A stretch of DNA of 10,066 bases, from the NCBI GenBank assembly GCA_002352375.1, contig DEIH01000151.1:5884-15949 (forward strand), written 5' to 3'. Under the pieces are notes generated by a model, which worked only from the letters and a program-made list of their open reading frames with translations, did no database searches and was not told the DNA's origin. Shown here piece after piece: positions 1 through 6,877 of the stretch (positions are counted from its first letter, which is position 1; each line of letters opens with the position of its first letter). This DNA comes from Spirochaeta sp. UBA2779. Lineage in GTDB: Bacteria > Spirochaetota > Spirochaetia > DSM-2461. A program made the translations under genes and the position numbers.

Positions 1-521
1 ATGACAATTGCTGCAATTGCCAGAAAACCCTTTAAAGGCAGTTTCATTGCAAAAGAGACTGTAGCAACCTCAACAGCCAGTGCCGGTATTTTCCCCAAAG
101 TACTGCTGAGTACAAAGGCATGGAGACGCATCCTGCTTCCTGCAGCTCCCAAAGTAACCGCACCGGAGGGCATATAGGGAAGAAGCCGGAAAGCAAGTAC
201 CAGAAAGAAAGCCCTTCCCACTGTCGCATCCGAAAATTTATCCATCTTAATCTTGAGAGAAGTTCCGAAACGCCCCTGTCTACCGACCATCTTGTCCAAC
301 CCCTGACGGTACAAGATAAAAGCTGCAACAGCTCCCAGAGACTCACCTGCAATGGAGAGCATACCTCCCCACCAGATTCCAAAGATGGCTATATTTGCTG
401 CTGTAATAAAGAAACTGGGGAGAACCCCGATAACAGCGATAACGATTTCAATGATAAGACTTAAAGGAATGGCGATACCCCTGTAGGAGCTCAACAGCCC
501 GGTAAGCCAGATTTCACCCAT
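1..521 (-). CDS. VTT-domain (TVP38/TMEM64, DedA-like) membrane protein, 3' end missing
   Basis: This is an integral inner-membrane protein of the VTT (formerly SNARE-associated, DedA/TVP38) superfamily. Eukaryotic members are lipid scramblases, and bacterial relatives are linked to undecaprenyl-phosphate or phospholipid recycling and envelope integrity. The frame is open from an ATG at 521 to the left edge, giving 173 residues with no stop, so the C-terminus lies outside the window. Visible parts are hydrophobic segments at about residues 15-36 and 38-57, a small-residue-rich helix at 57-71, and the family core at about 106-147 (FRLLPYMPSG, then a Gly/Ala stretch and a further helix). An in-frame TGA sits five codons upstream of the ATG, which fixes the start. 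No good Shine-Dalgarno is visible. The gene begins 33 bases after the chemoreceptor stop, so it may be co-transcribed with it. Family assignment is good; substrate is unknown. Confidence 0.8.
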   Translation of the reverse strand, partial: MGEIWLTGLLSSYRGIAIPLSLIIEIVIAVIGVLPSFFITAANIAIFGIWWGGMLSIAGESLGAVAAFILYRQGLDKMVGRQGRFGTSLKIKMDKFSDATVGRAFFLVLAFRLLPYMPSGAVTLGAAGSRMRLHAFVLSSTLGKIPALAVEVATVSFAMKLPLKGFLAIAAIV

Positions 522-554
522 GAGTGTATAATATCAGATATACAGCAGAGCCCG

Positions 555-2318
555 TTAATCAATCTTGAATTTATTCAAGCCCTCTTCAATCTGTCGGACA
601 CTTTCGGAGTTTTCAACGCCCGATTCTGCAACCAATTGTGCTGATGTGAATATTTCGCTGACACCAAATGTAACTTCTTCCATCCCGATTTTTGTCTCGT
701 TAGAGATCTGCTCAACATTTTTTATAGCTTTTGTAATCAGAGAACTCTGCTGAACCATATCAAGAGTTGAACTATCAACTGTATGACTTGAATCCTTCAA
801 GATGGAAAGAGACTTGGTTAATTCAGAACTTCCGACGCTCAGCTCGTTCATTGATGTTTTTATTTCCAGCATGGCATCAGAAACTTCCGATATATCTGTA
901 ATGATATTCTTGAAATACTCTCCGGTTTTCTTCGAGGATTCACTGGATTTCTCAATATTTTCAATTACTTTTTTCAAGGTGACAGTTATTTCTTTTGCAT
1001 TATCACCGGTATCTTCTGCCAGCTTCCTGATTTCATCTGCAACAACAGCAAAACCCTTACCTGCATCACCGGCATGAGCCGCTTCGATAGCAGCGTTCAT
1101 GGCAAGCAAGTTTGTCTGAGAGGCTATCTTATTAATAACAGAAAGTATCTCCATTATCGTATTGGTGAAAGATGAAATCTCATTGATAACATCAATGGTA
1201 ACGGTCATTTCTCTCTCACCATCTGCAGCAATCTGCGTAAGCCCCTGAACAATCATCATTTTATTCTCAGCTGTTCCGGCAACATTCTTGATAGAAGAAT
1301 CCATCTGTTCAATAGAGGAAGAGGAATCTGAAATATGATAATTCTGCTGTTTAATCTGCTCGGAAACAGAGAGTACTGAGCTGTCTATACCGTTAACTTC
1401 ACTTTTCAGATTCATGAGTTCATCGTCAAGGGTGGTAATTTTATCTTTCATATTTCTGACGGTTACTGTGATTTCTTCCAGTGCGGCGGAAGATTCTTCG
1501 GACGCGGAAGAAAGATTTAAACTGACATTTCTAGCACGGTTGATTGAGTCGGCCACCTGCCGGATTAAGCTCCGCAACGAAGAGAGTAGGCCATTGTAGT
1601 CCGATGACAACTGTCCGATTTCATCTTTTGAGCCTATCTTGATTTCAGCTGTAAGGTTACCATTCGTCCCCTTTTTCATGCTTTCACGGACACGAAGAAG
1701 CGGTTTATTGATAATCAGGTTCAGAGTAAAAAAGATAATAATGAGTATCACAATGGAGAGCAGCACCATGACATATTGGAAGTTCTTCATTGTGGTGAGT
1801 TTTCTATCTGCATCCCTCTGCAGCTCTGTAACGATATCGTTGGAAAGCTTTAAGAGCTCATTGCTGTTATTAAGAATAAACTCTGCCGACTCAGAGCTGT
1901 TGCCTGAAGCTTCAAGTTCTGCATTCTTTTTAAAATCTTTCCATAACTTGAAAGCAATCTCTGCTACAGGTTTATTTTTCCCGATATCCTCGATTTCCCG
2001 CTTTTCCCCTACCCCGTCGGTTGCGGTGCCACCATGAAGAAAGGCTGTAATCGTTTCATCATACAAATTGATGGCACCCGCTAATTCGTTTGTAACGGCA
2101 TCTCTGTCGATGTATCTGGCATTACCGGACTTGTAAAGCTCAAGAAGAAAAACATTCTTACTGATTCTCTGAGACAGCATTCTCTGCCGACCGGAAAGAT
2201 TTACTAATAGGGAGTCATCCCTCGACATATCGAGTAGAGTAAAAATAACGATAAGATTAGTAATAATCGACAGGACAAGCAAAAAGACCAAGCCCGGTAG
2301 TTTGTATTTAATTTTCAT
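555..2318 (-). CDS. Methyl-accepting chemotaxis protein with PilJ-type sensor domain
   Basis: This is a 587-residue transmembrane chemoreceptor that would signal to the CheA/CheW array. The order is TM1 (residues 8-29), a periplasmic helical sensor of about 150 residues beginning with a PilJ/NarX-type motif (LSGRQRMLSQRISKN, 41-55), TM2 (about 181-203), a HAMP domain (about 203-255) and a long cytoplasmic coiled coil. The highly conserved hairpin tip spans about 396-440 (IASQTNLLAMNAAIEAAHAG followed by GKGFAVVADEIRKLAED). The protein ends in KFKID, so there is no CheR-docking pentapeptide. An AAGGA-like ribosome site lies about six bases before the ATG. No che genes are nearby, so it is an orphan receptor. 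Its ligand cannot be read from the sequence. PilJ-type domains occur in type IV pilus and nitrate-type sensors, but the C-terminal half here is a normal MCP module. It lies 68 bases downstream of a CBS protein on the same strand. Confidence 0.95.
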   Translation of the reverse strand: MKIKYKLPGLVFLLVLSIITNLIVIFTLLDMSRDDSLLVNLSGRQRMLSQRISKNVFLLELYKSGNARYIDRDAVTNELAGAINLYDETITAFLHGGTATDGVGEKREIEDIGKNKPVAEIAFKLWKDFKKNAELEASGNSSESAEFILNNSNELLKLSNDIVTELQRDADRKLTTMKNFQYVMVLLSIVILIIIFFTLNLIINKPLLRVRESMKKGTNGNLTAEIKIGSKDEIGQLSSDYNGLLSSLRSLIRQVADSINRARNVSLNLSSASEESSAALEEITVTVRNMKDKITTLDDELMNLKSEVNGIDSSVLSVSEQIKQQNYHISDSSSSIEQMDSSIKNVAGTAENKMMIVQGLTQIAADGEREMTVTIDVINEISSFTNTIMEILSVINKIASQTNLLAMNAAIEAAHAGDAGKGFAVVADEIRKLAEDTGDNAKEITVTLKKVIENIEKSSESSKKTGEYFKNIITDISEVSDAMLEIKTSMNELSVGSSELTKSLSILKDSSHTVDSSTLDMVQQSSLITKAIKNVEQISNETKIGMEEVTFGVSEIFTSAQLVAESGVENSESVRQIEEGLNKFKID

Positions 2319-2350
2319 TTTCTGTCCTTTTACATGAGAAAGGGATAGTT

Positions 2351-2386
2351 TTCTGTATCAGGGAAAAGCGGTTTTTTTATACAGAA
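2351..2386. repeat. Inverted repeat between the CBS gene and the MCP gene
   Basis: TTCTGTAT at 2351-2358 is mirrored exactly by ATACAGAA at 2379-2386. The interior holds AAAA, GCGG, then a run of T, which can add a short inner stem. The structure abuts the stop codon of the minus-strand CBS gene and precedes the MCP gene. It could be a weak terminator, an mRNA-stabilising hairpin or an operator. It lacks a GC-rich stem followed by a clean U-run in the minus direction, so a terminator role is uncertain. Confidence 0.35.
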
Positions 2387-2842
2387 TTATAGAGCATTTA
2401 TCCCATATGGATTTCTGATATGCTCTCTGAGTTTTTCTATCTCAGCCTCAGACTGTTCAAGAAAAATCTTTACAATATCCCCAATTGAAACAATCCCTAA
2501 AAGTGTTTCATGTCTGAAGATGGGCAAATGCCTAACCCTTTTTGTAGTCATAACATTCATTGCATAGGAAATGGTATCCTCCGGCGTCCCGACAATCAAC
2601 TGTTCCCGTGGTGTCATTACAGTAGTGACAGAAATAGTATCACTATTAAGATGCTTGGGACAGGCTTTCTTCAAAATGTCTCTTTCCGTAACAATTCCTG
2701 CCACATTCCCGGAAGAATCCAGTACTATCATTGCACCAACGTTTTTATCATTCAACTTCTCAATCACATCACATAACATAACGGTATCGACAACGCTGTA
2801 GATTTCATTTTTCTTTTCATTCAGGATTTCAGATATTTGCAT
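2387..2842 (-). CDS. CBS-domain-pair protein
   Basis: This stand-alone Bateman module has 151 residues. It carries two CBS motifs, at about residues 2-60 (ending GIVTERDIL, 49-57) and 72-130 (ending GIVSIGDIVK, 116-125), then a short charged helix and an Asn/Pro tail. CBS pairs bind adenine nucleotides (AMP, ATP, c-di-AMP or SAM in characterised cases) and act as sensors or regulators. This one has no attached enzyme, so its target is unknown. A GTG seven codons upstream could extend the frame, but a GGAGG lies five bases before the ATG at 2842 and inside that extension, so the ATG is preferred. It leads a possible minus-strand group with the chemoreceptor and lies divergent from the ABC exporter. 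A second CBS protein sits beyond the exporter. Confidence 0.88.
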   Translation of the reverse strand: MQISEILNEKKNEIYSVVDTVMLCDVIEKLNDKNVGAMIVLDSSGNVAGIVTERDILKKACPKHLNSDTISVTTVMTPREQLIVGTPEDTISYAMNVMTTKRVRHLPIFRHETLLGIVSIGDIVKIFLEQSEAEIEKLREHIRNPYGINAL

Positions 2843-2883
2843 AAAGCCTCCATAAAATTTCACAGTAAGACTGACACGGATTT

Positions 2884-2889
2884 ATTATG
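2884..2889 (-). promoter_or_regulatory. Possible -10 box for the CBS gene (weak)
   Basis: CATAAT on the minus strand lies about 42 bases before the CBS ATG, in the 185-base divergent intergenic region. No convincing -35 hexamer is found 16-18 bases further upstream, so this is only a candidate. Confidence 0.2.
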
Positions 2890-2942
2890 AAAGCAAGGAA
2901 AATACACCTCTGTTCACAGCTGCAGTTCTCCACTCTTTCCAC

Positions 2943-2972
2943 TTGAAAATCACTGGATATGCTATTTATATT
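2943..2972 (+). promoter_or_regulatory. Candidate upstream promoter for the ABC exporter
   Basis: TTGAAA (2943-2948) is separated by 18 bases from TATATT (2967-2972), a fair sigma-70-type match in AT-rich DNA between divergent genes. A transcript from here would carry a leader of about 45-50 bases, but that leader has no Shine-Dalgarno before the exporter ATG. Confidence 0.35.
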
Positions 2973-2992
2973 ACTATTTAACTAATATTTTC

Positions 2993-3021
2993 TTGTTTCT
3001 ACGGTATTCACTTAATATACT
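2993..3021 (+). promoter_or_regulatory. Candidate promoter abutting the ABC ATPase start codon (leaderless type)
   Basis: TTGTTT (2993-2998), a 17-base spacer and TATACT (3016-3021) form a promoter-like element. The expected transcription start, six to seven bases after the -10 box, falls at about 3027-3029, on the second ATG of the ATPase gene at 3028. No Shine-Dalgarno is present upstream. The arrangement resembles a leaderless mRNA that begins with AUG. Confidence 0.4.
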
Positions 3022-3027
3022 AATATG

Positions 3028-3900
3028 ATGAGCAGCATTCTAACCATTGAAAATCTCAGCAAAAACTACGGAGAAGTCCTTGCGGTAGACAACATTTCGC
3101 TGGAAATTGAAGAGGGAATCTGTTTCGGCCTCTTAGGGCCGAATGGCGCCGGGAAAACAACTACCATAGAAATGATGGAAGGCATTCTGAAACCAACTGC
3201 AGGCAGAGCCCTGTTTCGGGGAAAGCCAATCGGGCCGCATTTTCATCAGCGTGTCGGTATACAATTCCAAAGCACCGCACTGCAGGATTTCATCACCGTT
3301 GAAGAAACCCTCAAACTTTTCTCTGCACTTTATTCCACTCACCGGGATCCTGAGGAAATTATCGAGATATGCAGCCTCGGCGACATACTCAAACGGGACA
3401 ACCGAAAACTCTCAGGAGGACAACGGCAGCGACTACTTCTTGCACTGGCCATCGTTAACGACCCTGAAGTGGTTTTTCTGGACGAGCCCACAACCGGTCT
3501 TGATCCTCAGGCCAGGCGGAATTTCTGGTCGCTGATTGAAAAAATCAAGAAAGAAGGTAAAACAGTCCTTCTCACCACTCATTATATGGAAGAAGCTGAA
3601 ATACTCTGCGATGAGGTTGCCATTATGGATCAGGGACATATCATTGCCCGGGATGTTCCAAAAAAACTTCTGGCCGAAAATTTCGACGGTGTTATTGTCA
3701 AGCTGCCATGGTTGAATAACAATCAAATCCCTGATGGAGCAGTTCATGTTGATGACTATATTGAAATTCATTCCCGAAATATCGATGCAACCCTGCATAA
3801 CCTGATCCACCATAGTATTCACCTGGACGGTTTATCTATTCACGCCCCAAACTTGGAAGACCTCTTCCTGAAACTCACCGGCTCATCACTCAGGGCCTGA
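3028..3900 (+). CDS. ABC transporter ATP-binding protein (ABC-2 exporter type)
   Basis: This is the nucleotide-binding subunit of an ABC-2 type exporter and would power the membrane protein encoded next. Counting from the ATG at 3028 there are 290 residues. All motifs are intact: Walker A GPNGAGKTT (about 37-45), Q-loop in QFQS (about 79-82), signature LSGGQ (about 128-132), Walker B with catalytic Glu in VVFLDEP (about 148-154), D-loop GLD and switch His in LLTTHYMEE (His about 185). The last 80 or so residues form the extra C-terminal domain usual in DrrA/CcmA-like drug, lipid or polysaccharide exporters. Two ATGs are adjacent (3025 and 3028). The second is chosen because a -10-like box would start RNA at it, but the first is equally possible from sequence alone. 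The permease gene follows after 16 bases. Substrate cannot be deduced. Confidence 0.92.
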   Translation: MSSILTIENLSKNYGEVLAVDNISLEIEEGICFGLLGPNGAGKTTTIEMMEGILKPTAGRALFRGKPIGPHFHQRVGIQFQSTALQDFITVEETLKLFSALYSTHRDPEEIIEICSLGDILKRDNRKLSGGQRQRLLLALAIVNDPEVVFLDEPTTGLDPQARRNFWSLIEKIKKEGKTVLLTTHYMEEAEILCDEVAIMDQGHIIARDVPKKLLAENFDGVIVKLPWLNNNQIPDGAVHVDDYIEIHSRNIDATLHNLIHHSIHLDGLSIHAPNLEDLFLKLTGSSLRA

Positions 3901-3916
3901 AAGAGGAGATATGTAA

Positions 3917-4912
3917 ATGCGCAAATTTGCCGCACTCATGCATGCTAGAAATATGGAATTTGTTAGAGATAGGGGAAATTTATTCTGGAATCTGCTATTC
4001 CCTGTATTTCTGGTATTCGGCTTTTCATTCGCATTCTCCGGTGGAGATGACACACTCTTCAAAGTTGGTGTCATCGGAAATTCTGAAATTGTCAGCGGAT
4101 TCCTCTATGAACCTTATCTCGAAAAGATCCCCTATGAGAAAACACCATTTGCCCTGGATAAGCTCAGGCACCATCAACTGGATATGGTGATTGATCTGCA
4201 GGAATCCTCATATTTTATAAATGATGGCTCGGCTAAAGGAGAGGTTGCTGAAAACCTATTTGTCTCTGACGACGGAGTACAAAATTTCATCAGGAAGGAA
4301 GTCAGCGGAGAACCAATACGCTATGTTGATTGGTTTGTGCCGGGAGTTATTGGCATGAACATGATGTTCTCATGCATATTTGGAGTGGGCTGGATTATCG
4401 TCAGGTATCGAAAGAATGGGGTTCTAAAGAGACTTAAAGCTACACCTGTTCGGGCTCTGGAGTTTATTTCTGCTCAACTTGTCTCCCGGCTGTTAATTGT
4501 ACTTTTAACATCCATAGTGGTATTCACAGGCACCAATATTTTTCTAAAATTCATGATGGAAGGTTCCTACCTGAACCTCATACTGATAACCGCTGTTGCA
4601 ACTATCTGCATGATTTCCTTCGGTCTGGTATTCGCCGCCCGTATTAAAAGTGAGGAACTTGCCAACGGTCTGATGAACCTTGCACTTTGGCCGATGATGG
4701 CATTCTCAGGAGTTTTTTTCTCTCTTGAAGGAACTCCTTTATTACTCCAGAAACTATCCCGTGTCTTCCCTCTTACTCACTATATCGAAGCAGCCCGGGC
4801 TATTATGCTGGATGGTGCAGGACTGATTGATATTCTGCCGAATATAATCGTGCTTGTCGGTATGACAGCTCTTTTCCTGCTGCTGAGTTCCTTTATGTTT
4901 AAATGGGAATAA
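3917..4912 (+). CDS. ABC-2 type transporter permease
   Basis: This is the membrane subunit of the exporter, 331 residues. TM1 (about 23-41) is followed by a soluble extracytoplasmic segment of about 100 residues, then five more membrane helices at about 142-163, 189-210, 219-241, 249-270 and 308-328. The coupling-helix region has the usual ABC-2 pattern (YRKNGVLKRLKATP, 164-177), and the FPLTHYIEAARAIML stretch (284-298) is typical of the family. One permease gene pairs with one ATPase gene, so the complex is probably a dimer of each. An AGGAG sits eight bases before the ATG at 3917. An ATG-TAA start-stop pair at 3911-3916 lies between that ribosome site and the true start. The substrate (drug, lipid, peptide or glycan) is not indicated. 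Confidence 0.9.
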   Translation: MRKFAALMHARNMEFVRDRGNLFWNLLFPVFLVFGFSFAFSGGDDTLFKVGVIGNSEIVSGFLYEPYLEKIPYEKTPFALDKLRHHQLDMVIDLQESSYFINDGSAKGEVAENLFVSDDGVQNFIRKEVSGEPIRYVDWFVPGVIGMNMMFSCIFGVGWIIVRYRKNGVLKRLKATPVRALEFISAQLVSRLLIVLLTSIVVFTGTNIFLKFMMEGSYLNLILITAVATICMISFGLVFAARIKSEELANGLMNLALWPMMAFSGVFFSLEGTPLLLQKLSRVFPLTHYIEAARAIMLDGAGLIDILPNIIVLVGMTALFLLLSSFMFKWE

Positions 4913-4925
4913 TAACATCAGAACA

Positions 4926-4954
4926 TTGATACTTTGAGCCCCTCGGCATACGAT
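4926..4954 (+). promoter_or_regulatory. Candidate promoter for the CBS-ACT gene
   Basis: TTGATA (4926-4931), a 17-base spacer and TACGAT (4949-4954) lie in the 77-base gap after the permease gene. A start near 4961 would give a leader of about 29 bases containing the GAGGAG at 4976-4981, eight bases before the ATG. This suggests the CBS-ACT gene can be transcribed independently of the exporter. Confidence 0.4.
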
Positions 4955-4989
4955 TAAAGAGTGTATTCTTAAATTGAGGAGTTAACCCG

Positions 4990-5634
4990 ATGAATGTAAG
5001 CGACAGAATGACAAAGAATCCATATACAGTGACGAAATCAGATTCTGTTACCGATGCCCGGATAATAATGAAAAGGGAAAATATTCACAGGCTTCCTGTC
5101 ATTGATAAGAAAGGCAACCTTATAGGGATAATAACAGAAAAGGATATTCTGTATGCTTCTCCATCTCCCGCAACCACTCTGGATGTCTGGGAGATGTCTT
5201 CACTCCTTGCCAATCTCGAAGTTGGAGCTGTAATGACCTCTAACGCCTTGTCCTGTCCTTCTGACACCCCTATAGAAGAAGCGGCACGTCTGCTTTCGGA
5301 TAATAATATTGGAGGAATCCCGGTTGTAGATGATAATATACTCACCGGAATCATCACTGAATCCGATATATTTGAGATTTTTATAGAACTCTTCGCCAGT
5401 CGGGAAAAGGGACTCAGACTCACAGCTTTGTTGCCTAATATTGCCGGCGAACTGGCCAATCTAGCAGGTGCCATCAAGGATGCCGGTGGAAATATCCTGG
5501 CATTCGGCTCGGCTCGCGGGGAGAATCCCACAAATAAGATGGGCATTATTAAAGTAGCCGGTTTGAAACGTGAGAATCTTTTGAAAGCTGTTAAACCTTT
5601 TGTACAGGAAATCAAAGATTTACGCGAATTATAA
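4990..5634 (+). CDS. CBS-CBS-ACT domain protein (AcuB-like architecture)
   Basis: This is a probable small-molecule-sensing regulator of 214 residues. The first CBS motif covers about residues 5-57 (HRLPVID, then GIITEKDIL). The second covers about 78-131 (GGIPVVDD, then GIITESDIF). An ACT-like domain follows from about 140 to 205, with the usual loop pattern LPNIAGELANLAGAIKDAGG. The order and length match Bacillus AcuB, a protein linked genetically to acetoin utilisation, but no acetoin genes are here, so the name is not transferred. CBS domains usually bind adenine nucleotides and ACT domains usually bind amino acids. A strong GAGGAG ribosome site and a promoter-like element precede it. 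It follows the exporter on the same strand; a functional link is only a guess. No clear terminator is visible after it. Confidence 0.88.
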   Translation: MNVSDRMTKNPYTVTKSDSVTDARIIMKRENIHRLPVIDKKGNLIGIITEKDILYASPSPATTLDVWEMSSLLANLEVGAVMTSNALSCPSDTPIEEAARLLSDNNIGGIPVVDDNILTGIITESDIFEIFIELFASREKGLRLTALLPNIAGELANLAGAIKDAGGNILAFGSARGENPTNKMGIIKVAGLKRENLLKAVKPFVQEIKDLREL

Positions 5635-5789
5635 TTTCAATTTGAAAAAATTACATTATCAACCCGGCAGCAGGACACCTCTTAAAAGATATATTCTTGA
5701 CTGATTCAGAAGAAAAGTTGAAATAAAACCCTTATTATTCCCAATATCTCTATCGACAAAGCTGTAACGAGCAGTCCGGAAACCTAAAT
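5635..5789. other. Convergent intergenic gap
   Basis: These 155 bases lie between the converging CBS-ACT and barrel-protein genes. There is a small AT-only palindrome (TTTCAA, T, TTGAAA at 5635-5647) just after the CBS-ACT stop. I see no GC-rich hairpin with a U-run for either strand, no small gene with a ribosome site and no tRNA-like fold. Confidence 0.5.
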
Positions 5790-6443
5790 CTAAAAAGTAT
5801 ATCCCAGCCGGGCTCCAAACTTGAAAGCATAAATTGATCCAGACATTACATCATTGAGTGTGTTTCCTGTAAATGGTGGGGTAGGTTCTGTAAAAGGAAT
5901 GTCGTTCTGATACCAGTCGATTGAAAGGTCCATTATCATAAACCCCGAACCGATACGGGCGAGGGGAAAACGCATCCCTCCCGTGAAAGCCAGAGATGCA
6001 ACCGATTGAAAAGGATAGGCAGATACATAATCTGGATCGTCTGCAGGTATCGTCATCCCCTGCACAATGAAACTCACCCCCGGGCCGATATAAAACCACC
6101 ATATTTTGTATAAAACATACAAATTGATATTGAGATTTTGATATTTAAATCCGTAATCCACAATGGTTTTAAATCCGATTCCCAGGACCGGATTTGCATA
6201 AAAATCGGCTTGTAATCCACCGGTAAAATGCCACTGGTATGCACTAAATCCTCCACCGGCGTTCACTGTAAACTGAAAGTTGTCACGATTGTAGTTCTTT
6301 TTTGTCGCTTTCCCGTCTTCGTTATTTTCAATCACAGAGTCCTGATCAGCTCCCCGGTAATCATCGTCCGATTCTGTTGCAAATACCACAAATGTAATAA
6401 TCAAGAATAGAACAAACATAATCGGTAAACGGCGCATAATCAT
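5790..6443 (-). CDS. Hypothetical exported protein, probable outer-membrane beta-barrel
   Basis: I do not recognise a specific family. From the ATG at 6443 the product is 217 residues. A signal peptide is clear: Met-Arg-Arg start, hydrophobic core at about 6-21, and a likely signal-peptidase cut after VFA (residue 22). An acidic linker (about 24-45, rich in Asp, Glu and Asn) follows. The rest is rich in Gly and aromatic residues with alternating hydrophobic strands (for example FQFTVNAGGGFSAYQ and YKIWWFYIGPGVSF). The protein ends in a Phe-terminated strand (FGARLGYTF), which resembles the C-terminal beta-signal of outer-membrane barrels. The frame extends upstream to an ATG at 6488, but that has no ribosome site, whereas an AAGGTG lies nine bases before 6443; an ATG two codons later is also possible. 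It appears to be a single-gene unit. Role unknown. Confidence 0.75.
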   Translation of the reverse strand: MIMRRLPIMFVLFLIITFVVFATESDDDYRGADQDSVIENNEDGKATKKNYNRDNFQFTVNAGGGFSAYQWHFTGGLQADFYANPVLGIGFKTIVDYGFKYQNLNINLYVLYKIWWFYIGPGVSFIVQGMTIPADDPDYVSAYPFQSVASLAFTGGMRFPLARIGSGFMIMDLSIDWYQNDIPFTEPTPPFTGNTLNDVMSGSIYAFKFGARLGYTF

Positions 6444-6525
6444 AATTGGCGTCACCTTCGAATTATTAATAGACTTTGGCCGGTTCATACAACAAAGGGA
6501 AGATCCGGGAGTTACAATCTATCAA

Positions 6526-6531
6526 ATTATA
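6526..6531 (-). promoter_or_regulatory. Candidate -10 box for the barrel-protein gene
   Basis: A perfect TATAAT on the minus strand lies about 83 bases before the chosen ATG (6443), predicting a leader of about 75 bases. A good -35 hexamer at 17 bases is not evident. The position between the tusA-like gene and this gene supports separate transcription. Confidence 0.35.
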
Positions 6532-6572
6532 CATTATTTTCTTCCGGTATGATAATTTTTCAAAACTTCATC

Positions 6573-6615
6573 CTGAGTCTAAAACTCAGAACGAAAGACC
6601 CAGTACACACTGGAT
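6573..6615 (-). terminator. Tandem hairpins, possible terminator of the sulfur-carrier operon
   Basis: On the minus strand, 27 bases after the tusA-like stop, a stem of seven pairs including one G-U (6609-6615 with 6598-6604, loop GTGT) is followed by the T-rich stretch CTTTCGTT. A second stem of six pairs (6584-6589 with 6573-6578, loop of five) follows at once. The stems are short and the U-run is imperfect, so termination is plausible but not certain. Confidence 0.4.
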
Positions 6616-6641
6616 AGCTCAGTGATACTTTGGATATCGAG

Positions 6642-6866
6642 CTAATTCTTTTCAATCTTAATCACATGGGATTCCCCGTTTTTTTCAATGCTCAATATTC
6701 TATGACCTTCTTCTGCCGCACTCTTAGGTACATTTTCCAAAGGCTCGCCACCTTTCAGGGTTATCTCCAGAACATCTCCGCTGTTTATTTTTGCCAACAC
6801 CAATTTAGCTTTCACAAAGGTCATCGGGCAGTGCTCTTTCGTTATATCAAGTGTATGTATGTCCAT
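6642..6866 (-). CDS. TusA/SirA-family sulfur-carrier protein
   Basis: This small cytoplasmic protein of 74 residues belongs to the TusA (SirA/YeeD) family, whose members carry sulfur as a persulfide on one conserved Cys. The signature Cys-Pro is at residues 13-14 (HCPMTFVKAKLVL). The second Pro of the common CPxP motif is replaced by Thr, a variant also seen in other TusA-like proteins. The fold fits the rest: helix after the motif, then SGDVLEI, then the ENVPKSAAEEGH helix and a final strand. Its start lies 11 bases after the DsrE2 stop, with AGAGGA six bases upstream; the DsrE2 stop codon runs into this ribosome site. It is the last gene of the six-gene operon. The likely role is to accept or deliver persulfide sulfur within the operon's pathway, with DsrE2 as partner. 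This is inferred from family and context. Confidence 0.88.
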   Translation of the reverse strand: MDIHTLDITKEHCPMTFVKAKLVLAKINSGDVLEITLKGGEPLENVPKSAAEEGHRILSIEKNGESHVIKIEKN

Positions 6867-6877
6867 ATAAATTCCTC

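Noticed and set aside
120..464. Open frame of 114 codons on the plus strand at the left edge
   Set aside because: It lies antisense to the VTT-domain protein, whose minus-strand frame has clear membrane helices and family motifs. The plus-strand product is polar and low in recognisable structure.
1639..2037. Long plus-strand open frame opposite the chemoreceptor
   Set aside because: The minus-strand MCP is unmistakable. The antisense frame is a by-product of its codon usage and has no ribosome site or family pattern.
3433..3822. Minus-strand frame of 129 codons opposite the ABC ATPase
   Set aside because: The plus-strand ATPase has all ABC motifs through this stretch. The opposite frame has no supporting signal.
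5085..5615. Minus-strand frame of 176 codons opposite the CBS-CBS-ACT gene
   Set aside because: The plus-strand frame carries two CBS motifs and an ACT pattern with a strong ribosome site. The reverse product is Ser/Pro-rich with no recognisable fold.
5635..5647. Palindrome TTTCAA-T-TTGAAA after the CBS-ACT gene as a terminator
   Set aside because: It is AT-only with a one-base loop and no following U-run of note, so it would not form a stable terminator hairpin.
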